A stretch of 6,603 nt of DNA from a bacterium (GCA_017541565.1 JAFXYU010000001.1:1-6603), one strand, 5' to 3'; numbered from the stretch's first letter, positions 1 to 6,482 are shown. Notes: generated by a model from the letters alone, not told the origin. Numbers and translations: made by a program.

Positions 1-593
1 CAATTAAATTACAACCTTATTCTCAAAGGTTAGCCGGAGTAATTGCCGCTAAAGATATCGAAAAAGGCTACCATTGGTCAACATCTAACACAGAGATTCA
101 GGAAATTGTTGGTGTTGAAAAGCAATTAACTTCAATGATTAATGATCCGACTTCTGAAGTAAACACTCTGAACGAAGCCGGAATTGTAAAGGTGTTTAAC
201 TCCTTTGGTACGGGATTCAGAACTTGGGGAAACAGATCGGCGGCATTTCCATCTTTAACTCTTCCTACTAATTTCATAAATGTCAGAAGAACAGCTGACA
301 TCCTGCATGAGTCTGTTGAATATTCAATGTTGCAATTCATTGATTATCCGATAGACAACGGTCTTATTGATTCTATCTGCGAAACTGTAAATCAGTTTAT
401 TAGAACTTTAATAGGTCGAGGTGCATTGATTGATGGCAAATGTACCTTTAACCAAGATAAAAACCCAACAACGGAACTCGCTAACGGTCATCTGCTCTTC
501 GATATCGAATTTATGCCTCCGACTCCTGCCGAACGCATTACTTTTGAATCGTTTATAGATATCGAATTGTTGAAATCGTTAGGAGCTTCTTAA
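1..593 (+). CDS. Phage contractile tail sheath protein, C-terminal half (5' partial)
   Basis: The frame is open from position 3 with no start codon before the left edge, giving 196 residues. The internal ATG at 135 is not the true start, because clear family sequence lies upstream of it (GYHWSTSNTEIQEIVGVE at about residues 24-41). The sheath polymerises around the tail tube and contracts to drive it through the cell envelope. Diagnostic stretches match the C-terminal part of P2 FI-type sheaths: LNEAGIV, then FGTGFRTWGNRSA, then FINVRRTADILHESVEYS, and a final FDIEFMPPTPAERITF. P2 FI is about 396 residues, so roughly half is present. The stop TAA shares its last base with the ATG of the next gene (TAATG), which suggests coupled translation. 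Family assignment is secure; the missing N-terminal half lies off the window. Confidence 0.95.
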   Translation, partial: IKLQPYSQRLAGVIAAKDIEKGYHWSTSNTEIQEIVGVEKQLTSMINDPTSEVNTLNEAGIVKVFNSFGTGFRTWGNRSAAFPSLTLPTNFINVRRTADILHESVEYSMLQFIDYPIDNGLIDSICETVNQFIRTLIGRGALIDGKCTFNQDKNPTTELANGHLLFDIEFMPPTPAERITFESFIDIELLKSLGAS

Positions 594-769
594 TGTATGC
601 CATTGTTAATGACGAGGACAAATTAGAAGTTCACACAGATGAAAACGATAGTTGTTTCAATTGTAGAAACATATATAAATGTCCTCTAATCCAAGCCATC
701 AGTAAGGAATATGTGATACTGCATTATTCCGAAATAGAAATCACAAAATGTGGTCTTTTCAAAAAGTAA
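593..769 (+). CDS. Small four-cysteine phage protein (58 aa), unknown function
   Basis: The ATG overlaps the sheath stop by one base (TAATG), and an AGGAG at 581-585 sits seven bases upstream, so this short frame is very likely translated. The product begins MYAIVNDEDK and carries four cysteines at residues 21, 24, 30 and 53, in a CxxC-x5-C-x22-C arrangement (CFNC, then KCPL, then TKCGLF near the C-terminus). There is no signal peptide and no hydrophobic membrane segment, so a cytoplasmic or virion location is likely. The spacing suggests a small metal-binding (zinc or Fe-S) knuckle, but this is inference from cysteines alone. It lies between sheath and tube, which are adjacent in P2. I do not recognise a named family. 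Confidence 0.8.
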   Translation: MYAIVNDEDKLEVHTDENDSCFNCRNIYKCPLIQAISKEYVILHYSEIEITKCGLFKK

Positions 770-793
770 TTACTTAACCCCAAAGGATATATT

Positions 794-1315
794 ATGTCAA
801 AGATTGAGATTAACAAATTAACTAATGCCAACATTTATTTGGATGGTGTAAATCTGCTCGGTCGTGCAGAAGAAGTTCAACTACCGCAAATAAAACACAA
901 AATGGCTGAACACAAAGCTCTCGGTATGGTTGGCTCGGCAGAATTTTTTGCCGGCATAGATAAAATGGAATGCAAGATTAAGTGGAATGCACTATATCCT
1001 GCCGTTTTGAGGACTTGTTCAAATCCGTTTACTGCCGCAATGATTCAGGTCAGAGCATCTCTTGAAACTTATAACGGAGCCGGAAGAATATCCGAAGTCC
1101 CTGCAACAGCATTTATAATCGGAACTTTTAAGGAATTTCCTCTCGGCAATATTAAACCTCAAGAAAATGCAGAATATGAAACAACCATGTCTGTTACATA
1201 TGCGAAATTAATTGTTGATAAACAAGAGGTATTTGAAATAGATGTCCTGCAAAACATCTACAAAGTAAGTTCAATTGATGTTCTATCCAAGTTCAGAAAA
1301 AATATAGGTGCATAG
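794..1315 (+). CDS. Phage major tail tube protein (P2 FII-like)
   Basis: This 173-residue protein is nearly the same length as P2 FII (172). It forms the inner tube of the contractile tail, around which the sheath assembles. The match is visible along the whole chain: an N-terminal NANIYLDGVNLLGRAEEVQLP, a central GMVGSAEFFAGIDKMECKIKW, and a C-terminal TYAKLIVDKQEVFEIDVLQN followed by VSSIDVLSKFRKNIGA. The last part mirrors the P2 ending in which a 'VDxL...RRNIGL' motif closes the protein. AAAGGA at 782-787 lies six bases before the ATG. The stop TAG overlaps the GTG start of the portal gene. A tape-measure chaperone or tape-measure gene would be the usual next neighbour; here the portal follows directly. 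Confidence 0.95.
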   Translation: MSKIEINKLTNANIYLDGVNLLGRAEEVQLPQIKHKMAEHKALGMVGSAEFFAGIDKMECKIKWNALYPAVLRTCSNPFTAAMIQVRASLETYNGAGRISEVPATAFIIGTFKEFPLGNIKPQENAEYETTMSVTYAKLIVDKQEVFEIDVLQNIYKVSSIDVLSKFRKNIGA

Positions 1316-2781
1316 TGGAAGATTCCGTTCTTAAACAAAAAGGTATAAAAAAAGGGATTACGGAGGAAATTGCCACTCGCAAACGTGCGTTGAATTTTTA
1401 TTCATTGGCAAATATCCTCCCCGATCCAGATATTGTCTTAAAAAAGCAGGGTAAAGATATCCGAATTTATAAGGAATTACTCTGTGATCCGCACGTCTTT
1501 GCGTGTACTCAATCACGCAAAGCCGGTGTTTTATCTATGGATTGGGAAATAAACAGAGGTCTTGATAAGGATCAAAATGCAGAGGAGATTGAAAAACTAT
1601 TAAAAAGATTAGATTTGCAAAAAGTCATTTCTGATATTTTGGATGCTACACAGTTCGGCTTTCAACCTCTTGAAATTATATGGAAGAAAGATAAATCAGG
1701 TCATATAATGCCTGATAAAGTTATTGCAAAACCGCCCGAATGGTTTTGTTTTGATGATGACAATAATCTCAAATTCAGAACCAAAGAGAATTATTACGGC
1801 GAGGTTGTTCCTGCAAAAAAATTCCTGCTTGCACAGAATAATCCCTCATATAATAACCCATACGGTGAACGCACCCTTTCTCGTGTATTTTGGAATGTAA
1901 CCTTTAAAAAAGGCGGATTAAAATTTTGGGTGGTATTCACAGAAAAATATGGAATGCCTCACCTTATAGGTAAACACCCAAGAGGCTCAACAAAAGAGGA
2001 AACAAACTCTCTTGCTGATATGCTTGAAGATATGGTGCAAGATGCGATTGCGGTTATTCCTGACGATTCATCTATTGAAATTCAGGAAGCAAGCAAATCA
2101 TCATCTGCCGAGATTTATGAAAAGCTGATTGATAAAATGAATACCGAGATATCTAAAGCAATTCTCGGTCAGACATTAACAACGGAAATCGGATCAACGG
2201 GAAGTTATGCCGCATCAAATACGCATATGCAAGTCCGTCAGGACATTATTGATTCAGATAAAAAACTTGTTGAAGGTGTTATTAATCAATTGATTCAATG
2301 GATATATGAAATTAATTTTGCTAATGCTGAAGTCCCTGTTTTTGAATTATATGAGCCTGAAAATGTGGATTTAAATTTGGCTCAAAGAGATAAAATCCTT
2401 TCTGACACAGGAGTTAAATTTACAAAAGAGTATTTCATAAAAAATTATGGTCTTGAAGAGGAGGATTTTGATATTAGGGAAGACATTATCCCTGCAAGTC
2501 CTAACTTTAAAGAATTTAAGGAAGAGGAAGAAAAACTTGTTCCCGGACAGGCTCAAATCGAGAATTTATTTAAATTCATAACTGAAGGTGATTTGAATAA
2601 ACAAGCTCAAAGTATGCTCTCACCTTTAATAAAACTCTTTGAATCTTGCGAAAATTACGAGGAAGCATTTGAATTGCTGACAGATAAAAATCTGCGAAGC
2701 AAACAGTTTGAACAAACGATACAAAAGGCTTTATTCCTGTGTGAGTTACAGGGTAGAGCAGATGGACTTGATGAGGATTAA
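1315..2781 (+). CDS. Mu gp29-like portal protein (DUF935 family)
   Basis: The 488-residue product resembles Mu gp29 (about 512 residues), the portal that forms the DNA-entry vertex of the head and docks terminase and tail. Recognisable family segments include PDPDIVLKKQGKDIRIYKEL near the N-terminus, ATQFGFQPLEIIWK at about 110-123, NPYGERTLSRVFW at about 181-193, FTEKYGMPHLIGK, and the highly characteristic ILGQTLTTEIGSTGSYAAS at about 283-301. The start is GTG, overlapping the upstream stop as TAGTG, with a weak AGG-containing site just before it; no ATG lies close by in frame, so the GTG is preferred. The C-terminus is acidic (about residues 387-410) and ends one base before the next start. 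No terminase gene precedes it here, unlike the usual Mu order. Confidence 0.93.
   Translation: MEDSVLKQKGIKKGITEEIATRKRALNFYSLANILPDPDIVLKKQGKDIRIYKELLCDPHVFACTQSRKAGVLSMDWEINRGLDKDQNAEEIEKLLKRLDLQKVISDILDATQFGFQPLEIIWKKDKSGHIMPDKVIAKPPEWFCFDDDNNLKFRTKENYYGEVVPAKKFLLAQNNPSYNNPYGERTLSRVFWNVTFKKGGLKFWVVFTEKYGMPHLIGKHPRGSTKEETNSLADMLEDMVQDAIAVIPDDSSIEIQEASKSSSAEIYEKLIDKMNTEISKAILGQTLTTEIGSTGSYAASNTHMQVRQDIIDSDKKLVEGVINQLIQWIYEINFANAEVPVFELYEPENVDLNLAQRDKILSDTGVKFTKEYFIKNYGLEEEDFDIREDIIPASPNFKEFKEEEEKLVPGQAQIENLFKFITEGDLNKQAQSMLSPLIKLFESCENYEEAFELLTDKNLRSKQFEQTIQKALFLCELQGRADGLDED
2773..2777 (+). promoter_or_regulatory. Ribosome binding site that sets the start of the PAPS-reductase-family gene
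   Basis: GAGGA lies inside the last codons of the portal gene and five bases before the ATG at 2783. Longer in-frame alternatives exist (TTG at 2708, ATG at 2762, ATG at 2771). They would overlap the portal gene by tens of bases and add sequence that does not look like the family N-terminus, so 2783 is the best choice. Confidence 0.6.
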
Positions 2782-2782
2782 T

Positions 2783-3733
2783 ATGGCATCCATTTCCCCT
2801 GAAGAGTATGCTATGAAACGCAACTTTCTAAAACAACGGCAGAGTTTGCCGCTACATTTAAAAATTGAACTGTCAAAGAATAGAATTAAGCAATTTTATG
2901 AGCATTTTGACGGCAAAGTTTATGTATCTTTTTCCGGCGGAAAAGATTCAACCGTTCTGTTGCATCTTGTCCGTTCTCTTTATCCTGAAGTTCCTGCGGT
3001 TTTTGTGGACACAGGACTCGAATATCCTGAAGTCCGTCAGTTTGTAAAACAAACCGAAAATACAATTACAATAAGACCTAAAATTACATTCAAACAAGTG
3101 TTGGAACAATACGGCTATCCTGTTATTAGTAAAGAGGTCGCAAAAGTTATCGAAGAAAGCCGTAGGAATCCTGACGGATATACAAAAAAGAAGTTTGATC
3201 CGAATAGCGATTATGTAAAAAGATATGGCACACACTATTGTATGGCGAAATGGCAATTCCTCCGAGATAGCGACATTCCTATATCAGCGAAATGTTGTCA
3301 GGTTATGAAAAAGACTCCTGCAAAGAAGTTTGAGAAAGAATCAGGACTTAAACCATTTATAGCAACAATGGCGGCAGAAAGTAACTTAAGAAAAACGGAG
3401 TATCTCAAAAAAGGATGCAATTCTTTTAATTCCAATCGTCCTGCTTCCACTCCTCTTGGTTTTTGGACAGAACAGGACATTTATCAGTATATAAAAGAAT
3501 TTGATGTTCCGTACTGTTCCGTTTATGGAGATATACTGCAAGACAGTAAAGGAAAATATTACACGACAAAGGTTGATCGCACAGGATGTATGTTCTGTAT
3601 GTTCGGTGTGCATCGTGAAAAATCCCCGAATAAATTTGAAAAAATGAGAGAAACACATCCAAAGTTGCACGATTATTGCATCAACCAATTAGGCTGTGGC
3701 AGAGTTTTAGACTTCTTGGGGGTAAAATACTGA
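2783..3733 (+). CDS. PAPS-reductase-family ATP pyrophosphatase (phage-type), function unproven
   Basis: The 316-residue protein belongs to the adenine-nucleotide alpha hydrolase/PAPS reductase group, which activates a substrate with ATP or acts on adenylyl-sulfate. Seen directly: the PP-loop SGGKDST at about 51-57 after a VYVSF strand, VDTGLEYPE at 75-83, the paired cysteines KCCQVMKK at 170-177, ESNLRK at 199-204, a lone Cys at 212, and CMFC at 269-272 within RTGCMFCMFG. The CC plus CxxC set could hold an Fe-S cluster, as in APS reductases and DndC-like proteins, but this is inference. It does not look like the canonical assimilatory CysH. Related proteins are common cargo in phages of anaerobes. 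The gene sits between portal and gpF-like genes, starting one base after the portal stop and overlapping the next gene as TGATG, so it is expressed with head genes. A role in DNA or tRNA sulfur modification is possible; no Dnd/Ssp partners are visible. Confidence 0.9.
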   Translation: MASISPEEYAMKRNFLKQRQSLPLHLKIELSKNRIKQFYEHFDGKVYVSFSGGKDSTVLLHLVRSLYPEVPAVFVDTGLEYPEVRQFVKQTENTITIRPKITFKQVLEQYGYPVISKEVAKVIEESRRNPDGYTKKKFDPNSDYVKRYGTHYCMAKWQFLRDSDIPISAKCCQVMKKTPAKKFEKESGLKPFIATMAAESNLRKTEYLKKGCNSFNSNRPASTPLGFWTEQDIYQYIKEFDVPYCSVYGDILQDSKGKYYTTKVDRTGCMFCMFGVHREKSPNKFEKMRETHPKLHDYCINQLGCGRVLDFLGVKY

Positions 3734-4494
3734 TGATTCAATTAAAATCATTATTTAAACTCGCTCCTGCGATGGCTATTAAATACTTTAAAAACAAAAA
3801 CAATAAGTTTTCATGGGACTGGTACGAACTTTGGCAAGATGCACATAAAAAATCTTTCACAGTAGCAAAAGCAATGAGAGAGGACATCTTAAAAGACATC
3901 CGTTCTGCTCTTGAAAAAGCTCTTACAGAGGGAAAAACATTCAGAGAATTTTCAAAGGAACTTAAACCAACACTTCAAAAGAAAGGTTGGTGGGGTGAAC
4001 AGATTATTGTTGATTCTGAAGGTGTCGCAGAAAAAGTTCAACTTGGCTCAATGTACCGCCTGAAAACGATTTATTCAGTTAATATGCAGACGGCATATCA
4101 GACGGGAAGATATAAAACTCAATATGAAAACGTGGATAACAGACCGTATTGGGAATATGTGGCGGTTATGGATGCCTCGACACGACCTGAACACGCAATG
4201 CTTAACGGACTTGTTTATAGATATGATGATCCGTTTTGGCAGAGCTTTTACCCTCCAAACGGTTGGCGATGTCGGTGCAGAGTAAACGCTCTTTCTGATT
4301 ACAACCTGCAAAAGAAAAACCGAACGGTCAGCACATCTACTGACACACTATCGGAGGAATTGGCTCTCGTTTCTAAAAAGTCCGGGGAATATAAACCCGT
4401 CACAGTTTATACAGATCCCCTCACAGGAAAACGTGTTGCACCTGATGTCGGGTGGAGTCATAACCCTGCAAGCGGTCTTATTGAAGGTAATTAA
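3733..4494 (+). CDS. Mu gpF-like minor head / head morphogenesis protein
   Basis: The 253-residue product carries the Phage_Mu_F domain in its C-terminal half. The signature is complete: EYVAVMDASTRPEHAMLNGLV (core Asp147 to Gly159) followed by YPPNGWRCRCRV at 173-184, and then the near-terminal VGWSHNPAS. Such proteins are minor head components needed for head assembly, usually encoded right after the portal. The N-terminal part is basic and helix-rich (FKLAPAMAIKYFKNKNNKFS and the LKDIRSALEKAL segment). It is shorter than Mu gp30 (about 413 residues) but in the range of compact homologs. ATG 3733 overlaps the upstream TGA (TGATG), with GGGGG at 3718-3722 as the likely ribosome site. An earlier TTG at 3676 would overlap the previous gene and is not preferred. 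Confidence 0.92.
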   Translation: MIQLKSLFKLAPAMAIKYFKNKNNKFSWDWYELWQDAHKKSFTVAKAMREDILKDIRSALEKALTEGKTFREFSKELKPTLQKKGWWGEQIIVDSEGVAEKVQLGSMYRLKTIYSVNMQTAYQTGRYKTQYENVDNRPYWEYVAVMDASTRPEHAMLNGLVYRYDDPFWQSFYPPNGWRCRCRVNALSDYNLQKKNRTVSTSTDTLSEELALVSKKSGEYKPVTVYTDPLTGKRVAPDVGWSHNPASGLIEGN

Positions 4495-4531
4495 AACGGC
4501 ATTTGAACAATAATAAAAAGGAGTTTGAATT

Positions 4532-5350
4532 ATGACTATTGATAGAAAATGTTTAATAAATTGGGTTGGCGGTAAAAGATTATTGAGAAAAACTATCGCT
4601 AAACTCATCCCTGAAGATATTAAATCCTACATTGAACCGTTCGGTGGCGGCGGTTGGGTGTTGTTTTATAAAGACAAGTGGGCAGATTTGGAAGTCTACA
4701 ATGACCTCGATGGCAGACTTGTAAATCTGTTCCGAATTGTCAAATATCACCCTAATGCTTTTATTGAAGAATGGAGCAATTTGCTTGGCTCTCGTGAAAT
4801 GTTCCTCCAATTTCTCAATGGCACATTTATAACTGATATTCAAAAAGCAGTTCAATTTTACTTCTTAATCACACGTTCATTTGGCGGTCGTGGTGATACT
4901 TTTGGAACTGTAAAGAAAACCTCCGGCGGTGCTTGTAAATCCCTGCACAATGTTCCTAAAAAAATCGAGGCTATCCATGAACGTTTGGATACCGTAATGA
5001 TTGAAGGTCGTGATTTTGAAAAACTAATAAATCAATACGACCACAAAGATGCGTTTTTCTATTGTGATCCTCCGTATTCAAGAGGTTGCGGTTATGAAGT
5101 AACCTCAACAAAGGACTTTGATCACGAACGTTTAAGAGAGGTTTTAGGAGCGGTCAAAGGGCGTTTTCTATTATCCTATGACGATTCACCTAAAATCAGA
5201 GAATTATACAAAGGCTTTGATATGATTGCTGTTGAAAGATTAAACGGAATCAACAACAGAGAAGGAGTTGAAAACCGAAACAAAATGTTCAAAGAGTTGT
5301 TGATTGCAAATTATCCTATAAAGGAACTTTATGAGCGACAAGCCGATTGA
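4532..5350 (+). CDS. D12-class DNA adenine-N6 methyltransferase (Dam-like)
   Basis: This 272-residue enzyme transfers a methyl group from SAM to adenine N6 in DNA. All class landmarks are visible: NWVGGKR at 10-16 (motif X), EPFGGGG at 35-41 (motif I, SAM binding), LEVYNDLD at 53-60, and the catalytic DPPY at 179-182 in FFYCDPPYSRG, followed by FLLSYDDS at 212-219. Length is typical of Dam/M.DpnIIA-like proteins, and no endonuclease partner is adjacent, so it is an orphan methyltransferase. The target is probably GATC or a related site, but this is inference from class. AAGGAG at 4518-4523, eight bases before the ATG, fixes the start. It lies between the gpF- and gpG-like genes and overlaps the latter by 20 nt, so it is expressed late with the head genes. 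Likely roles are protecting phage DNA from host nucleases or marking it for packaging or regulation. Confidence 0.94.
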   Translation: MTIDRKCLINWVGGKRLLRKTIAKLIPEDIKSYIEPFGGGGWVLFYKDKWADLEVYNDLDGRLVNLFRIVKYHPNAFIEEWSNLLGSREMFLQFLNGTFITDIQKAVQFYFLITRSFGGRGDTFGTVKKTSGGACKSLHNVPKKIEAIHERLDTVMIEGRDFEKLINQYDHKDAFFYCDPPYSRGCGYEVTSTKDFDHERLREVLGAVKGRFLLSYDDSPKIRELYKGFDMIAVERLNGINNREGVENRNKMFKELLIANYPIKELYERQAD

Positions 5351-5783
5351 GATTGAATTTGATAATAAAGAAGTTCATGAAAAACTCCTTAATCTTGCAA
5401 AGAGGACAGAAAACCTGCGACCGTTGATGAAAAACATCGCAGGTATTTTCTCTTATTCAACTGAAGAGAATTTTAAAGAAGAGGGAAGACCTGACAAATG
5501 GGTTGATTTGGCAGAATCGACAAAAAAACAGAGAACTAAAAAAAGAAAGTGGCCGGGACAGATTTTACAAGTTGAAGGTAAACTTGCCGCATCAATAAAT
5601 ACATATTATGACAATGATTCTGCGGTTATCGGATCGAATTTGGAGTATGCGGCAATTCATCAACTCGGAGGTCAAGCCGGTAGAAACAAATCCGTTGAAA
5701 TCCCTGCAAGACCTTATTTATCCCTCACAAATGATGACTATGATGAGATTTTACACAATATTGAAAATTATTTAAAAGAGTGA
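5331..5783 (+). CDS. Phage virion morphogenesis protein (Mu gpG / P2 gpS-like)
   Basis: At 150 residues it is close to Mu gpG (about 156). Proteins of this family take part in late virion assembly; P2 gpS is a tail completion protein. Visible family features are WVDLAESTKKQR at 57-68, GQILQVEGKLAASI at 76-89, IGSNLEYAAIHQLGG at 100-114, and the C-terminal IPARPYL at 124-130. The ATG lies inside the methyltransferase gene (20-nt overlap), with AAGGA at 5321-5325 five bases upstream. In Mu, gpG follows gpF directly; here the methyltransferase separates them. The gene closes the coupled structural run. The usual followers (protease/scaffold and major capsid) are absent. Confidence 0.92.
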   Translation: MSDKPIEIEFDNKEVHEKLLNLAKRTENLRPLMKNIAGIFSYSTEENFKEEGRPDKWVDLAESTKKQRTKKRKWPGQILQVEGKLAASINTYYDNDSAVIGSNLEYAAIHQLGGQAGRNKSVEIPARPYLSLTNDDYDEILHNIENYLKE

Positions 5784-5800
5784 AACCAATTTATTTCTTA

Positions 5801-5843
5801 CCTTAACTATTTTAGATGGCGTTATTGCCCGAAAATTATAAGG
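5801..5843 (+). repeat. Imperfect inverted repeat (possible hairpin) upstream of the recombinase gene
   Basis: CCTTAACTATTTT (5801-5813) faces AAAATTATAAGG (5832-5843), which pairs with it apart from small bulges. Inside, GGC (5818-5820) can pair with GCC (5827-5829). It fills much of the gap between gpG-like and recombinase genes, the longest gap between phage genes in the window. It is not followed by a U-run, so it is not a standard terminator. It could be an operator, an RNA element controlling the recombinase, or a recombinase-binding site. Confidence 0.45.
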
Positions 5844-5855
5844 TGTAGCAAATAG

Positions 5856-5862
5856 AAAGGAG
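5856..5862 (+). promoter_or_regulatory. Strong ribosome binding site for the tyrosine recombinase
   Basis: AAAGGAG lies six bases upstream of the ATG at 5869. The recombinase therefore starts independently and is not coupled to the gpG-like stop 85 bases earlier. No convincing -35/-10 promoter pair could be seen in the gap. Confidence 0.7.
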
Positions 5863-5868
5863 TAAAAA

Positions 5869-6411
5869 ATGACTACAGTAGAGCCTATCAGAAACAAAAA
5901 AGATGTCGAAAAAGTCGAAAGATATCTTCTAAAACAAAGTGCAAGAGACCATTTGATTTTTGTATTCGGGACAAACAGCGGTCTTCGTATTTCTGACATT
6001 GTTGCTTTGAATGTCGGTGATGTCAGAAACAAAAACTATGTTCAAATTGTAGAAAAGAAAACGGGCAAAACAAAACGTTTCCCTCTTAATGAAAAATTAA
6101 AAACATTAATTGCCGATTTTGTCAAAGGTAAAAGGGACAAAGAGCCGTTGTTTAAATCATTATGGGGTAGAAGATACAATAGAATCACTGCATACTATAT
6201 GATAAGGGAAGCCTGCAAGAATGTTGGACTTGAAGAAAAAATCGGAACACATTCCATGAGAAAAACATTCGGATACCATCACTATCAACAGTTTAAAGAT
6301 GTAGCATTACTGCAAAAAATCTTTAATCATTCAAGTCAGCAGATAACTTTGCGTTATATAGGTATCGAGCAGGATCAGATTGACTACTCTTATAACAACT
6401 TTGTTTTATAG
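5869..6411 (+). CDS. Minimal tyrosine recombinase / integrase (catalytic domain only)
   Basis: The 180-residue product contains the tyrosine recombinase catalytic set: Arg40 in SGLRISDI, Lys64 or Lys67 in KKTGKTKR, His128 and Arg131 in GTHSMRKTFGYH, His154 in IFNHSS, and the nucleophile Tyr163 in LRYIGI. The enzyme cuts and rejoins DNA through a 3'-phosphotyrosine link. It lacks the N-terminal arm-binding and SAM-like core-binding domains of lambda-type integrases (usually 300-400 residues). Similar short recombinases occur in phages of Firmicutes. It is intact, starting at an ATG with a strong ribosome site, and is the last phage gene, with its stop about 55 bases from the inferred prophage/host junction. 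That is the classic int-next-to-att position. Alternatives are a multimer-resolving or inversion recombinase if the phage integrates by Mu-like transposition. Confidence 0.9.
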   Translation: MTTVEPIRNKKDVEKVERYLLKQSARDHLIFVFGTNSGLRISDIVALNVGDVRNKNYVQIVEKKTGKTKRFPLNEKLKTLIADFVKGKRDKEPLFKSLWGRRYNRITAYYMIREACKNVGLEEKIGTHSMRKTFGYHHYQQFKDVALLQKIFNHSSQQITLRYIGIEQDQIDYSYNNFVL

Positions 6412-6440
6412 TCCAAAACACTCTCTAATAAAGGAATTGC

Positions 6441-6480
6441 ATTACATTTTAAATGGATTACAAAATATCCAAAATGTAAT
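6441..6480. repeat. Perfect 10-bp inverted repeat ATTACATTTT / AAAATGTAAT spanning the junction
   Basis: ATTACATTTT at 6441-6450 and its exact reverse complement at 6471-6480 are separated by 20 bases. An extra GGAT (6455-6458) / ATCC (6467-6470) can extend the stem. The left arm is on the prophage side and the right arm is on the host-gene side, where it encodes part of the methyltransferase. It lacks a U-tract on either strand, so a terminator role is unlikely. Confidence 0.7.
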
Positions 6481-6482
6481 CC
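6455..6482. other. Putative attR core: 11-6-11 palindromic recombinase site at the prophage/host junction
   Basis: GGATTACAAAA (6455-6465), a six-base centre TATCCA (6466-6471), and AAATGTAATCC (6472-6482) form two arms that match as inverted repeats at 8 of 11 positions (outer GGATTACA/TGTAATCC perfect). This is the usual geometry of a tyrosine-recombinase core. It sits just downstream of the recombinase gene and exactly where the host methyltransferase frame breaks. Alternatively, the minus strand from 6462 leftward begins TGTAATCC and repeats TGTAATGC 16 bases further in, which would fit a Mu-like 5'-TG terminus with transposase sites. The sequence alone cannot decide. Confidence 0.5.

Larger units (their letters stand above)
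1..6464 (+). mobile_element. Right-hand part of a P2/Mu-type contractile-tail prophage (left end outside window)
   Basis: All complete genes up to 6411 are phage genes on one strand: sheath, tube, portal, gpF-like, gpG-like, plus two DNA/nucleotide-type enzymes and a tyrosine recombinase. From about 6465 onward the opposite strand reads as a truncated cellular methyltransferase, so the right boundary is placed near 6464-6471. The exact base cannot be fixed without the left end or an empty site. No transposase, repressor, lysis, terminase, capsid or tape-measure gene is in the window, so whether the phage inserts by transposition or by the tyrosine recombinase is not settled by gene content alone. 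Confidence 0.75.

Noticed and set aside
98..340. Minus-strand open frame opposite the sheath gene
   Set aside because: It is a shadow of the strongly conserved sheath frame, with no family resemblance. The same reasoning removes the minus-strand frames opposite portal, PAPS-reductase-like, gpF-like, methyltransferase and recombinase genes.
2708..2782. Longer start (TTG at 2708, or ATG at 2762/2771) for the PAPS-reductase-family gene
   Set aside because: The extension lies entirely within the portal gene and adds non-family sequence. ATG 2783, five bases after GAGGA, fits better, although the ATG at 2762 cannot be fully excluded.
3676..3732. TTG start at 3676 for the gpF-like gene
   Set aside because: It overlaps the previous gene by 58 bases, while the ATG at 3733 is coupled to the preceding stop as TGATG.
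6441..6480. Intrinsic terminator after the recombinase gene
   Set aside because: The stem is almost all A/T and neither strand has a U-run directly after it, so a terminator is not supported.
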